From Aliiruegeria lutimaris (GTDB lineage Bacteria > Pseudomonadota > Alphaproteobacteria > Rhodobacterales > Rhodobacteraceae): a DNA stretch of 41,379 nt. The DNA lies in NCBI RefSeq assembly GCF_900099935.1, contig NZ_FNEK01000044.1, forward strand, positions 1 through 41,379, in the 5' to 3' direction. The notes below the pieces were generated by a model, which searched no databases, was not told the DNA's origin, and was given only the letters and a program-made list of their open reading frames with translations. Shown here piece after piece: positions 1-8,046 of this stretch. A program made the translations under genes and the position numbers. Position 1 is the stretch's first letter; every line of letters starts with the position of its first letter.

Positions 1-319
1 CCGTCTCTGTTTGATGTGCTCCAGGTTTCATCAGAAACCAGAAGCCGCCAAACAGTGAAGCTGACACTCTATCATCGGGGCGAACCCGTAAGAGCGTTGG
101 ATTTGATGTGCAGTGTTGATCCATCGAATGAACCAAACCGCCCACAAATCTCTTCAGTCACCAGCAATGTCAAAGAGCAGAGAAAACAAAGCCAACCGTT
201 GCGCCCAATCTTACTCAAGCGCGCCAGCCTGCCCATCCTATCTATGTTATTTCCACTTCGCTCATCGGCCTCTCAACCGCCCCGCTCCGTGTCCCGCCGT
301 GCGCCTCAGCGCCGCCGGT
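1..319 (-). ncRNA. 5' leader of a ribosomal RNA operon (16S lies beyond the left edge)
   Basis: Read on the minus strand, this stretch starts just after a strong-looking promoter (326-354), carries a boxA antitermination element (165-179), and runs toward position 1 without any credible gene. This is the arrangement of an alphaproteobacterial rrn leader: promoter, GC-rich start, boxA, then roughly 150-200 nt before the 16S gene. The 16S gene is not in the window, so the identification rests on promoter plus boxA and on overall resemblance to leaders of this group. The short open frames here on either strand have no protein character. A boxA can also lie in a 16S-23S spacer, but the promoter directly upstream argues for the leader. 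Confidence 0.75.
165..179 (-). promoter_or_regulatory. boxA antitermination element of the rRNA leader
   Basis: On the minus strand the sequence is TGCTCTTTGACATTG, close to the E. coli rrn boxA core TGCTCTTTAACA. boxA in the nascent RNA recruits NusB/NusE and protects rRNA transcripts from Rho termination. It lies about 150 nt downstream of the promoter start region. Confidence 0.75.
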
Positions 320-325
320 GCAGGG

Positions 326-354
326 GTTCTACGGATACCAACGGGGGGTCGCAA
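326..354 (-). promoter_or_regulatory. rRNA operon promoter (TTGCGA-N17-TAGAAC)
   Basis: On the minus strand a -35 hexamer TTGCGA (354-349) and a -10 hexamer TAGAAC (331-326) are separated by exactly 17 nt. Upstream lies an unusually A/T-rich block (about 356-425) that could act as an UP element. Downstream is a GC-rich discriminator (CCCCTG), as expected of a stringently controlled rRNA promoter. It fires leftward, away from asd. Confidence 0.7.
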
Positions 355-359
355 GTGCT

Positions 360-771
360 TTTTCAAGAGAATTGCGAAATTTTTGGAAAAGTGAATAAAA
401 ACAAGCCATTAGCGGTCAAAAAAGTTTCTCTTCTGCCGATAATCCTGCCTCCGACACCGATATCAGGCCCGGATTCGCCCGTTTTTGCGTCAGATTCGGA
501 TTCGGATCCCTCCAGAATCCACGGAATCGCAGCGATGACTCGCCACTCTGTCCCGCGCCAAAGGTCGGAATCCCCGCCTCCCTACGGACGTCGATACGAA
601 CCCATCTCTGCAGGTGCTATATATAAGTAGTGTGACAGCGCGACTCAGCGTTCCGGATTCTGTGTTCCCCAGGCGCGCCACCGCAAAAGACATGGCGCCA
701 TGCAGAATCCTCCCTTCCCCCGCGTCGACCTCGCTGATATGAGGCCCGCGCACATAATAGGAGAAGGACCG
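360..771. other. Divergent intergenic region between the rrn promoter and asd
   Basis: This stretch of about 410 bases holds no credible gene. The left part (about 356-425) is A/T-rich and fits an UP element for the leftward rRNA promoter. A TATATATAAG run at 618-627 stands out in the GC-rich background and is a possible -10 region for asd, but no good -35 lies 16-18 nt upstream. A ribosome binding site (AGGAGAAGG) precedes asd. Nothing else is recognisable. Confidence 0.5.
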
Positions 772-1794
772 ATGGGTTATCGTGTCGTTGTCGCTGGTGC
801 CACGGGAAATGTGGGCCGCGAAATGCTGAATATCCTGGCCGAGCGCCAGTTCCCCGTTGACGAGATCGTGGCTCTTGCCAGCCGAAAGTCTCTCGGCACT
901 GAAGTCAGCTTTGGCGACAAGACTCTCAAGACCAAGGATCTCGACACGTTCGATTTCACTGGCTGGGACATGGCGCTCTTTGCTGTCGGCTCCTCCGCGA
1001 CCAAGACCTACGCACCTAAGGCGGCCAAGGCAGGCTGCGTCGTGATCGACAACAGCTCGCTCTACCGCTACGAGCCGGATATTCCGCTGATCGTTCCCGA
1101 ATGTAACCCCGATGCGATCGAGGGTTACAAGAACCGGAACATCATCGCGAACCCGAACTGCTCGACGGCGCAGATGGTCGTGGCGCTCAAGCCGCTGCAT
1201 GACCGCGCCCGCATCAAGCGCGTCGTCGTTTCGACTTACCAATCCGTTTCCGGCGCCGGCAAGGCCGGCATCGACGAACTCTGGAACCAGACCAAGGGCA
1301 TGTATGTCCCCGGCCAGGAAGTCGAGCCGTCCAAGTTTCAGAAGCAGATCGCCTTCAACGTCATTCCGCATATCGACGTCTTCATGGATGACGGCTCGAC
1401 CAAGGAAGAGTGGAAGATGGTTGCCGAGACCAAGAAGATCGTCGACCCGTCCATAAAGGTCACCGCGACCTGCGTGCGCGTGCCGGTCTTCGTTGGCCAC
1501 TCGGAGGCGATCAATATCGAGTTCGAAGACTTCCTCGACGAGGACGAGGCCCGCGATATCCTGCGCGAAGCGCCCGGTATCATGGTCGTCGACAAGCGCG
1601 AGGATGGCGGCTACGTCACGCCGGTTGAGTCGGTTGGCGAATTTGCGACTTATATCAGCCGGATCCGTCAAGATTCGACTATCGAGAACGGCCTGAACCT
1701 GTGGTGCGTTTCGGACAACTTGCGCAAGGGTGCGGCACTAAACGCGGTGCAGATCGCCGAACTCTTCGGCAATCGGATCCTCAAGAAGGGCTAA
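772..1794 (+). CDS. asd: Aspartate-semialdehyde dehydrogenase
   Basis: Reduces aspartyl-4-phosphate to aspartate semialdehyde with NADPH, the branch point to diaminopimelate/lysine, threonine and methionine. The 340-residue protein begins with a Rossmann motif (GATGNVG, residues 9-15). It has the active-site Cys130 in NPNCSTAQ and a conserved His243 in the GHSEAINIEFE segment. The start at 772 is preceded by AGGAGAAGG and gives the normal family length. An in-frame ATG at 700 would add 24 residues outside the family and is rejected. The gene stands alone, diverging from an rRNA promoter, and ends in a strong terminator. dapB and dapA of the same pathway lie elsewhere in the window. Confidence 0.97.
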   Translation: MGYRVVVAGATGNVGREMLNILAERQFPVDEIVALASRKSLGTEVSFGDKTLKTKDLDTFDFTGWDMALFAVGSSATKTYAPKAAKAGCVVIDNSSLYRYEPDIPLIVPECNPDAIEGYKNRNIIANPNCSTAQMVVALKPLHDRARIKRVVVSTYQSVSGAGKAGIDELWNQTKGMYVPGQEVEPSKFQKQIAFNVIPHIDVFMDDGSTKEEWKMVAETKKIVDPSIKVTATCVRVPVFVGHSEAINIEFEDFLDEDEARDILREAPGIMVVDKREDGGYVTPVESVGEFATYISRIRQDSTIENGLNLWCVSDNLRKGAALNAVQIAELFGNRILKKG

Positions 1795-1822
1795 ACCCTT
1801 CCAAGGGAATGCAATTACGGAT

Positions 1823-1846
1823 CGGGCGGGTTTCCCCGCCCGTTTT
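1823..1846 (+). terminator. Intrinsic terminator after asd
   Basis: A perfect 8-bp GC stem (CGGGCGGG / CCCGCCCG) with a TTTC loop is followed by TTTT, 28 nt after the asd stop. On the opposite strand no T run follows, so it serves mainly asd, although the convergent carbonic anhydrase gene ends just beyond it. Confidence 0.85.
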
Positions 1847-1859
1847 CATTTCCGGCATC

Positions 1860-2543
1860 TCAAACCGGGGTGAACTCTCCCAGCTCGGGCAGATAATGCT
1901 CCAATGTCCCCGCGCCGATATCGACCCACAACCCGTGCAGCGACAGCCGCCCCGCTTCCACCGCTTCACGCACGAAAGGAAAATCCCAGAGGTTTTCAAG
2001 CGAGACTACGACGGTCTCTTTCTCCAGGGCGCGCAGCAGCTCTTCTTCTTCCTTGATATGGGCCACACGCTCGTGTCCGGGCCGCAGGATCTCGAGCCAG
2101 CGGCCGACGAAGCTTTCCTTGGACTCCAGTTCCGGCGCATGGCCCGAGCACATGTCGTGGCAGCCCTTGACGCCTCCACAATCCGAATGGCCGATCACGA
2201 TCACATGTGCCACCCGCAGCACGCTGACCGCATATTCCAACGCCGCCGACGTGCCGTGCGGATCCCCGTCCGGCAGATAGGGCGGGACGACATTCGCAAT
2301 GTTGCGGTGCAGGAAGATATCGCCCGTTTCGGCGCTGAAGATACCATTCACATTCACCCGGCTGTCGCAGCAGGCAATGGCCATGATGCGCGGATTCTGC
2401 CCGTCCTCGGCGAGCCGGCGATACCAGACCTTGTTCTCGGTATACTCCGTCGCGCGCCAGCCATTGTAGCGCGTGGCCAGGTAAGGCGGCAATGCGGCCG
2501 CGTGAACAGCGCTGTTGGGCTTCTTTTCACTCTCTTCGGTCAT
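1860..2543 (-). CDS. Beta-class carbonic anhydrase
   Basis: Interconverts CO2 and bicarbonate in the cytoplasm. The 227-residue protein has the beta-class zinc site: Cys58 with the Asp60/Arg62 dyad in CCDSR, then His119 and Cys122 in GHSDCGG. The ATG at 2543 is preceded by AGGAAGAG. An upstream start would add about 30 residues without family character. The gene converges on asd and diverges from the unknown gene at 2695, so it is probably transcribed alone. Length and motifs fit the plant/bacterial beta family. The physiological role (bicarbonate supply for carboxylases or pH balance) cannot be told from context. Confidence 0.95.
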   Translation of the reverse strand: MTEESEKKPNSAVHAAALPPYLATRYNGWRATEYTENKVWYRRLAEDGQNPRIMAIACCDSRVNVNGIFSAETGDIFLHRNIANVVPPYLPDGDPHGTSAALEYAVSVLRVAHVIVIGHSDCGGVKGCHDMCSGHAPELESKESFVGRWLEILRPGHERVAHIKEEEELLRALEKETVVVSLENLWDFPFVREAVEAGRLSLHGLWVDIGAGTLEHYLPELGEFTPV

Positions 2544-2694
2544 GACGTCTCTTCCTGTTGCTTCACCCTTCCTAGGGTGGGATTTTACGAAATTCGAGTG
2601 CAAATTTGGGTTCGATCCTAACCGAATGTTCAATCACGGCGCCGATGCTGCTGCCCGACCGTGGGGGCGGCGCAAACATGATGAGAGGTGTCCG

Positions 2695-3075
2695 GTGGCC
2701 AATTACGCGAAACTTGATCACGACGAACCCATCCGGCTCGATCCCGACAGTCTCGAAGCACTCTATCTCGAACTCGGGCCGGCCGGCGCAGAGAACGTGG
2801 TTTGCCGCGCGATGGAAGAACTCGCCCTACGGCTTTCGGACCTGCCGAAACTTCACCGCGCGGGTCGATGGGACAAGCTTTCCCGCATTGCGCGCAGCAT
2901 GATCGCCATTGCCCGGCAGGTCGGGCTGACCGGCTTTGCCCGTGTCGCGGGCGACGTCGCCAAATGCGCCGTGACGGGCGACCCGATTGCGCTGAGCGCC
3001 ACGCTCTCACGGCTGGAGCGTATCGGGGAGCGGTCGCTCACGGCGGTCTGGGATCTTCAGGATCCTCCGATCTGA
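2695..3075 (+). CDS. Small conserved-looking alpha-helical protein, function unknown
   Basis: A 126-residue protein starting at a GTG with GAGAGG just upstream. It is mostly helical and acidic, with no signal peptide or membrane segment. The helix pattern of about 100 residues recalls a histidine phosphotransfer (Hpt) four-helix bundle. The usual HxxKG phosphorylation motif is not visible, however; the corresponding helix reads SRIARSMIAIARQ. It may be a degenerate Hpt-like protein or something unrelated. It lies 68 nt upstream of an M17 aminopeptidase on the same strand and may share its transcript. An ATG-type start further upstream would overlap the divergent carbonic anhydrase gene and is less likely. 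Confidence 0.6.
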   Translation: MANYAKLDHDEPIRLDPDSLEALYLELGPAGAENVVCRAMEELALRLSDLPKLHRAGRWDKLSRIARSMIAIARQVGLTGFARVAGDVAKCAVTGDPIALSATLSRLERIGERSLTAVWDLQDPPI

Positions 3076-3143
3076 TACCCCTTGCGGGGAGACCCGGAAA
3101 CGCTACCTTTCCTCCGCCCGTATACGGTCCGAGGACAACTATC

Positions 3144-4523
3144 ATGACGCTTCGTTTTGCCGACGAATCCGCTCCATCAACGCCGCTTCATCTCGTTTCT
3201 CAAAACGAATTGGAAAGCTGGCGGGAGACGCTGGACAAAACGGCGAGCGGCTGGCTCGACCGTCTCGCCTTCGGCGCCGCGCTCGGCGAGACGGCGCTTC
3301 TGCCAACCGGCGACGGCGCGATCGCGGTAGCGGGCTACGGGACGGAGCAGGCCCGCCGGCGCGACCGGTTCCACATCGCGACGGTCGCCGGCAAATTGCC
3401 CGCCGGAACATACGAACTGTGCACGTCAATGCCACAAACCGTCTTGGAGGAATGCGCCCTGGGCTGGCTCCTCGCAGGATACAGCTTCGAGCGCTACAAG
3501 GCGAAGCCCGCACCGCAGGCCTGGTTGAAGGCCCCGACCGGCATCGACGCCACCCGCACTGAAGCCATCGCGAATGGCGAAGCGCTGACACGCGACCTGA
3601 TCAACACGCCCTCCAACGACATGGGGCCGGAGGAGTTGGAACAAGCCGCCCGAGCGCTGGCCGAAATCCACGGCGCGCGCGTCTCCGTGACCTGTGGCGA
3701 CGACCTGCTCTCCGAAGGCTTCCCCCTGATCCACGCCGTCGGGCGCGCCTCGCCCCGTGCGCCTCGCCTGATCGATCTCACGCATGGAACCGAAGGCCCA
3801 AGCCTCACGCTGGTCGGCAAAGGTGTCTGCTTCGACACGGGCGGACTGAACCTCAAGCCGGGCGCCTCCATGGGGCTGATGAAGAAAGATATGGGCGGGG
3901 CGGCGACCGTGCTGGGCCTCGCCAGCATGATCCTGTCGCTCGGACTGAAACTGCGGCTCCGCGTGCTGATTCCGGCGGTGGAAAACAGCGTTTCCGGCAA
4001 TGCCTTCCGCCCGCAGGACGTGCTCCCCTCGCGCAAGGGGCTGAGCGTGGAGATCAACAACACCGATGCCGAAGGCCGCCTCGTTCTGGCCGACGCGCTG
4101 GCCCTGGCTTGCGAGGAGGACCCCGACTGCCTGATCTCCATGGCCACGCTCACCGGCGCCGCCCGAGTCGCCGTCGGGCCGGACATCGCACCCTTCTACT
4201 CGACCGACGAGCGCTTCGCCTCCGCGCTGGCGGCCTCTGCGGCACGCGTGGCCGATCCCGTCTGGCGGCTGCCCTTCTATGAGCCCTACGAAGCGATGAT
4301 CGAGCCGGCAGTCGCCGATCTGGACAATGCGCCCAAGGGGGGCATGGCCGGTTCCATCACAGCTGCGCTCTTCCTGCGCCGCTTTGCCGAAGGGGCCCGC
4401 AGCTACAACCATTTCGACATTTATGGCTGGCAGCCCACCGCCGCCCCCGCCCGACCGGTTGGCGGCGTGGGTCAGGGCGCGCGCGCCATCCTGGAAGCCC
4501 TGCCGGAGATTCTCGGCCTATGA
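3144..4523 (+). CDS. Leucyl aminopeptidase family protein (M17)
   Basis: A dimetal aminopeptidase that removes N-terminal residues from peptides in the cytoplasm. The 459-residue protein has an N-terminal macro-like domain (about 1-150) and a catalytic domain. The catalytic part shows the metal-binding GKGVCFDTGGLNLKP segment and the signature NTDAEGRL at residues 306-313. It is somewhat shorter than PepA (about 500 residues), mainly at the N-terminus. The ATG at 3144 follows GAGGAC. The stop overlaps the start of the NlpC/P60 gene (ATGA), indicating translational coupling. That pairing suggests a role in degrading murein-derived peptides rather than general proteolysis. This is inference from context. 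Confidence 0.93.
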   Translation: MTLRFADESAPSTPLHLVSQNELESWRETLDKTASGWLDRLAFGAALGETALLPTGDGAIAVAGYGTEQARRRDRFHIATVAGKLPAGTYELCTSMPQTVLEECALGWLLAGYSFERYKAKPAPQAWLKAPTGIDATRTEAIANGEALTRDLINTPSNDMGPEELEQAARALAEIHGARVSVTCGDDLLSEGFPLIHAVGRASPRAPRLIDLTHGTEGPSLTLVGKGVCFDTGGLNLKPGASMGLMKKDMGGAATVLGLASMILSLGLKLRLRVLIPAVENSVSGNAFRPQDVLPSRKGLSVEINNTDAEGRLVLADALALACEEDPDCLISMATLTGAARVAVGPDIAPFYSTDERFASALAASAARVADPVWRLPFYEPYEAMIEPAVADLDNAPKGGMAGSITAALFLRRFAEGARSYNHFDIYGWQPTAAPARPVGGVGQGARAILEALPEILGL

Positions 4524-5350
4524 CCGATCGCCGGCTCCTACCCGCCAACACCCGAGTCGCCGCAACGGAGCTTGTGGGCAAGCACGAAGCTCCCCGTTTC
4601 GTAGATGGCGAATGGCACCGCATCGCCCCGTCTGTCGTGGACCTCCTGACAGCGCCCGACGGCAAGCGCGAACGCCAACTCCTGCATGGCCAACGCGTTC
4701 GAGTGTTCGACATCCACGAAAGTCATGCGTTTCTGCAATCCGGGCGCGACGGCTATGTCGGCTATTGCCGCGCCGATGCGCTGACCGTCGATGCTGCACC
4801 GACACACCATGTCGCCGCCCCCGCAACCCATCTCTATTCCGCGCCCGATCTGAAATCACCGGAGACCTGCTGGCTCTCCCATGGCAGCCAGCTCACCATT
4901 GCCGGGCAAACGGGCGACTGGTCGGAGACGGATTCGGGTGGCTTCGTCTTCACTCGCCATCTCGTCGCTCAAGGGGCCGCCCCGGTCGATCCGGTCGAGA
5001 CGGCGCGACTCTACTTGGGAACGCCTTATCTCTGGGGCGGCAATTCCCGTGACGGGATCGATTGCTCCGGCCTCGTTCAGGCGGCGCTTCTCTCGGCCGG
5101 CATTGCCTGCCCGGGCGACAGCGACCTGCAACAGGAGACCGTTGGGAGCTTCCTGCCGGTCGGAACACCTGCGCAACGCGGTGACCTGTTCTTCTGGAAG
5201 GGACACGTGGCCATGGCGGCCGACGCCGAAACACTCATCCACGCCAATGCGCATCACATGGCCGTCGCGCTCGAACCTCTGCACGAAGCACTCACCCGTA
5301 TCGCCGCTCGCGAATTTGGCGAGTTGTTGGCGCACAAGCGCCTGGACTGA
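4520..5350 (+). CDS. NlpC/P60 family peptidase with N-terminal SH3-like domains
   Basis: A cysteine peptidase of 276 residues. The first ~140 residues look like two bacterial SH3-type domains. The C-terminal NlpC/P60 domain carries the triad Cys182 (DCSGLV), His229 (GHVAM) and a third polar residue at His241. There is no signal peptide, so it is probably cytoplasmic. Domain order resembles YkfC-type gamma-D-glutamyl-L-diamino acid endopeptidases that cut murein peptides with a free N-terminal L-Ala. It is translationally coupled to the upstream M17 aminopeptidase (4-bp ATGA overlap), so the two probably act in sequence on recycled cell-wall peptides. Family assignment is firm; the substrate is inferred. 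Confidence 0.92.
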   Translation: MTDRRLLPANTRVAATELVGKHEAPRFVDGEWHRIAPSVVDLLTAPDGKRERQLLHGQRVRVFDIHESHAFLQSGRDGYVGYCRADALTVDAAPTHHVAAPATHLYSAPDLKSPETCWLSHGSQLTIAGQTGDWSETDSGGFVFTRHLVAQGAAPVDPVETARLYLGTPYLWGGNSRDGIDCSGLVQAALLSAGIACPGDSDLQQETVGSFLPVGTPAQRGDLFFWKGHVAMAADAETLIHANAHHMAVALEPLHEALTRIAAREFGELLAHKRLD

Positions 5351-5358
5351 GCTTTGCC

Positions 5359-5382
5359 GCGTTTCGGGGAGCCCCGAAACGC
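5359..5382. terminator. Bidirectional hairpin in the NlpC/P60-DUF2794 convergent gap
   Basis: A perfect 11-bp inverted repeat (GCGTTTCGGGG / CCCCGAAACGC) with a 2-nt centre fills almost the entire 33-nt gap between two converging stop codons. The T tract is weak (TTATT) on the plus side and absent on the minus side. It is probably a shared terminator. Confidence 0.6.
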
Positions 5383-5383
5383 C

Positions 5384-5728
5384 TTATTCCACCGCGCGGA
5401 TCAGCTTGCGTTCCAGCACGCGCAGCACGGCCTTCAGGTCTTGCCCGCGTTTCAGGATCTGCCCATCCATGCCGATCACGCAGTACATCCCCTGTTTGTG
5501 CCGCAGCTTGGGGCGTTTCTCGATCTTGTAGAGCGGCGATTCTGCGGTACGGCGAAAGATCGAGAAGACAGCGACTTCTCTCAGGCAGGAAATGCCATAG
5601 TCGCGCCATTCCCCCGCTGCCACCATCCGCCCGTAGAGGGTAAGGATTACACCCAATTCCTTGCGATCGAAGGCCACCTGCTCGGGCAGGTGGCCGGGAC
5701 GAAATGGGGTCGTGGTTTCCATGTTCAT
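5384..5728 (-). CDS. DUF2794 family protein
   Basis: A soluble protein of about 114 residues with the features of the DUF2794 family of alphaproteobacteria: a helix around LGVILTLYGRMVAAGEWRDY, then FSIFRRTAESPLYKIEKRP and a C-terminal ILKRG...VLRVLERKLIR segment. No biochemical function is known for the family. The start is uncertain. ATGs at 5728 and 5722 both fit the family start, with no good Shine-Dalgarno. The ATG at 5785 would add a hydrophobic stretch not typical of the family. It converges on the NlpC/P60 gene and appears to be monocistronic. Confidence 0.8.
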   Translation of the reverse strand: MNMETTTPFRPGHLPEQVAFDRKELGVILTLYGRMVAAGEWRDYGISCLREVAVFSIFRRTAESPLYKIEKRPKLRHKQGMYCVIGMDGQILKRGQDLKAVLRVLERKLIRAVE

Positions 5729-6033
5729 GTCGCAACCATGAATCAGTGCAGCTATCCAAATCAACCCCCGCCGCATTTCAGCCACAAAAAGACCGCGAGT
5801 CCTTCACCGTTTGCCCGCATCCGCGCCAAAAGTCGGAGTCAATCTATCCACATGTAGAGAGCTTTGGCTCAGTCCGGTGCCGCGGAGCAACAGCCCCCAC
5901 CCAGTTCGCGGCACCGGAACTACATCCCTCCCCAACAATCCGAATGCAGAGGCAGTGCACGCAATGGCTCCGCCATTGACAGCAGCCCACTCCGCGCGAT
6001 ACCCCGCCGCCCTTAACGCACGAGAGGCATTCC
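5729..6033. other. Intergenic region between DUF2794 and truB
   Basis: About 305 bases between two divergently transcribed genes with no credible coding sequence. The one clear structure is a 12-bp perfect inverted repeat at 5873-5918, listed separately. truB is preceded by GAGAGG about 7 nt before its ATG. Promoters for both genes must lie here, but I cannot place them with confidence. Confidence 0.5.
5873..5918. repeat. 12-bp inverted repeat with 22-nt loop
   Basis: Arms TCCGGTGCCGCG (5873-5884) and CGCGGCACCGGA (5907-5918) match perfectly. No T run follows on either strand, so it is not a standard terminator. It lies between two divergent genes and could be an RNA structure in a leader, a protein-binding site or a remnant of a repeat. 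Confidence 0.6.
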
Positions 6034-6954
6034 ATGGCACGTAGGCGCAAGGGGCGCGATATTTCCGGTTGGGTGATCGTGGACAAGCCGTCCGGCCCGA
6101 CCTCCACGGCGGTCGTCAACAAGGTCCGCTGGGCTTTCGACGCAAAGAAAGCCGGTCACGCCGGCACGCTGGACCCTGCCGCGACCGGCCTTCTCGCCAT
6201 CGCGCTCGGCGAAGCGACCAAGACCGTTCCCTATGTCACCGATGCGCTGAAGGCCTATCGCTTCACCATCCGGCTCGGCCAGGCCACCAATACCGACGAT
6301 GCCGAGGGCGAAGTTATCGCCGAAAGCGATGCCCGCCCCTCCGATGACGCGATCCGCGCCGCGCTACCGCCATTTATCGGCGACATCATGCAGGTACCGC
6401 CGAAATACTCCGCCGTGAAGATCGACGGCGAGCGCGCCTATGCGCTGGCCCGCGACGAGGAAGATTTCGAGATCGCCGCCCGCCCGCTCTATGTTGACAG
6501 CCTCGAGATGATCTCCCGGCCCGATGCGGATCACGCCGTGCTGGAGATGGTCTGTGGAAAAGGCGGCTACGTGCGCTCCATCGCACGCGATCTCGGCGAG
6601 GCGCTTGGCTGCCGCGCCCATGTAACCGAACTACGCCGCGTCTGGTCCGGCCCGTTCGAAACCGAGGGCGCGCTGAGCTGGGAAGAACTGGAAGAAAAGG
6701 CGCGCACACCCGAACTGGACGCCCATCTGCGCCCCCTGCAGGATGGGTTGGTGGATCTGCCCATGCTCCCTTGCACGCCGGAAGGCGCCAGCCGGATGCG
6801 TAATGGCAACCCGGGCATGGTGATGGCCGCAGCCGATGTCGAATATGGCGACACCGCCTGGGCCAGCTACCAGGGCAAGCCGGTCGCCATCGGCATTTAT
6901 CGCAGCGGCGAGCTGCATCCGGCCCGCGTGTTCAATCTGCCGGACGAGGCATGA
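6034..6954 (+). CDS. truB: tRNA pseudouridine(55) synthase
   Basis: Isomerises U55 in the T loop of tRNAs. The 306-residue protein has the TruB catalytic motif GHAGTLDP with the nucleophile Asp47, the KPSGPTS segment near the N-terminus, and a later [10 protein letters not shown] motif. Length is normal. The start has GAGAGG upstream. It overlaps the DUF1643 gene by 4 bp. In many bacteria truB directly follows rbfA. Here rbfA is about 18 kb away in a different neighbourhood. Confidence 0.97.
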   Translation: MARRRKGRDISGWVIVDKPSGPTSTAVVNKVRWAFDAKKAGHAGTLDPAATGLLAIALGEATKTVPYVTDALKAYRFTIRLGQATNTDDAEGEVIAESDARPSDDAIRAALPPFIGDIMQVPPKYSAVKIDGERAYALARDEEDFEIAARPLYVDSLEMISRPDADHAVLEMVCGKGGYVRSIARDLGEALGCRAHVTELRRVWSGPFETEGALSWEELEEKARTPELDAHLRPLQDGLVDLPMLPCTPEGASRMRNGNPGMVMAAADVEYGDTAWASYQGKPVAIGIYRSGELHPARVFNLPDEA

Positions 6955-7466
6955 TCGCCCGCTCACACGTGAAAGGCGACGCACCATCCACGGCGCTCTA
7001 TTCCGATTGCGAGCTCTATCGCTACGCCCTGACCCGCTGCTGGGATCAAGGCGGCAAGCGGCTGCTTTACATCATGTTGAACCCGTCCAAGGCGACGGAA
7101 GTCGCCAATGACCCGACAATCGAGCGCTGCGAACGCCGGGCCCGCGCGCTCGGTTATGGCGCCTTCCGGGCCTGCAACATCTTCGCCCTGCGCGAGACCG
7201 ACCCGGCCGCCTTGCGCCGGGCTGCGGATCCGGACGGCCCTGAGAACGATGGGATCCTTGTCGAAAGCGTGAGTTGGGCTGATGATATTCTCTGCGCCTG
7301 GGGCGCCCACGGGGAACATCGCGACCGTGGTACAGAGGTTTCAGAGCTGCTTCGTCAAACCGGCCGCCCGTTGCTGTGCCTCGGACAGACCCGCGCCGGC
7401 CACCCGCGTCACCCGCTCTATATCTCCTATGGAACAAGGCCTGAGCCTTGGCCGACCGCGGTCTGA
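6951..7466 (+). CDS. DUF1643 family protein
   Basis: A 171-residue protein of the DUF1643 family, recognised by [13 protein letters not shown], the [11 protein letters not shown] segment, and the C-terminal [16 protein letters not shown] segment with conserved glycine, histidine and proline. No enzyme activity is established for this family. It is translationally coupled to truB through an ATGA overlap and probably shares its transcript. There is no signal peptide or membrane helix. Confidence 0.88.
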   Translation: MIARSHVKGDAPSTALYSDCELYRYALTRCWDQGGKRLLYIMLNPSKATEVANDPTIERCERRARALGYGAFRACNIFALRETDPAALRRAADPDGPENDGILVESVSWADDILCAWGAHGEHRDRGTEVSELLRQTGRPLLCLGQTRAGHPRHPLYISYGTRPEPWPTAV

Positions 7467-7658
7467 CCAGCATCTCCCCGCAAGATCCAGATCCGTAACG
7501 CGGCGATTGCGGCCGTTCCATACGACCCCTTCCATTTTCCGGAATTTTCCATTACACGCGCCCATCCTTGCTCCGAATCCGGGCAAGGAGCTTCTCCAAG
7601 GGCTCTGCTGGACGACATCCCGGCTTGCGCCATGAACACCAACCAATAGGAGACCCCG

Positions 7659-7928
7659 ATGTCGATTACTGTTGAAGAAAAGAACCGCGTCATTGCCGAA
7701 TACGCAACCAAGGAAGGCGACACCGGTTCGCCCGAAGTTCAGGTTGCGATTCTGACCTCGCGGATCAACACCCTGACCGAGCACTTCAAGACCCACAAGA
7801 AGGACAACCACTCCCGCCGTGGTCTTCTGAAGCTCGTCGCCCAGCGTCGTAAGCTGCTGGACTACCTCAAGGGCAAGGAAGAGAGCCGTTACCAGGATCT
7901 CATCCAGCGCCTCGGCATCCGCCGCTAA
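7659..7928 (+). CDS. rpsO: 30S ribosomal protein S15
   Basis: Binds the central domain of 16S rRNA early in 30S assembly. The 89-residue protein is full length and shows the family signature around [16 protein letters not shown] and [29 protein letters not shown] precedes the ATG. A 192-nt leader region separates it from the DUF1643 gene, so it may have its own promoter. It ends in a strong terminator. The common neighbour pnp is not next to it; mutL follows instead. Confidence 0.98.
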   Translation: MSITVEEKNRVIAEYATKEGDTGSPEVQVAILTSRINTLTEHFKTHKKDNHSRRGLLKLVAQRRKLLDYLKGKEESRYQDLIQRLGIRR

Positions 7929-7953
7929 GTTTCCCGATCCCCAAAGGTCGGAC

Positions 7954-7986
7954 AACGCCCGTTCCGCAAGGAGCGGGCGTTTTGCT
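7954..7986 (+). terminator. Intrinsic terminator after rpsO
   Basis: A 12-bp stem (AACGCCCGTTCC / GGAGCGGGCGTT, one G-T pair) is closed by a GCAA tetraloop of the stable GNRA class and followed by a T-rich tail, 25 nt after the rpsO stop. Confidence 0.9.
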
Positions 7987-8046
7987 TTGCAGGACAGGCT
8001 GCATATCCTGTGGCCGAATCCCCGAGGCCATGCTAGCTCTTGTGGC

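Noticed and set aside
16-630. Open frame of 204 codons at the left edge, plus strand
   Set aside because: It covers the rRNA leader and promoter on the other strand, has no family character and no ribosome binding site, and its residue composition is that of random GC-rich sequence.
490-1671. Long open frame antisense to asd
   Set aside because: It is the mirror of a clear asd gene in GC-rich DNA, with no motifs of its own.
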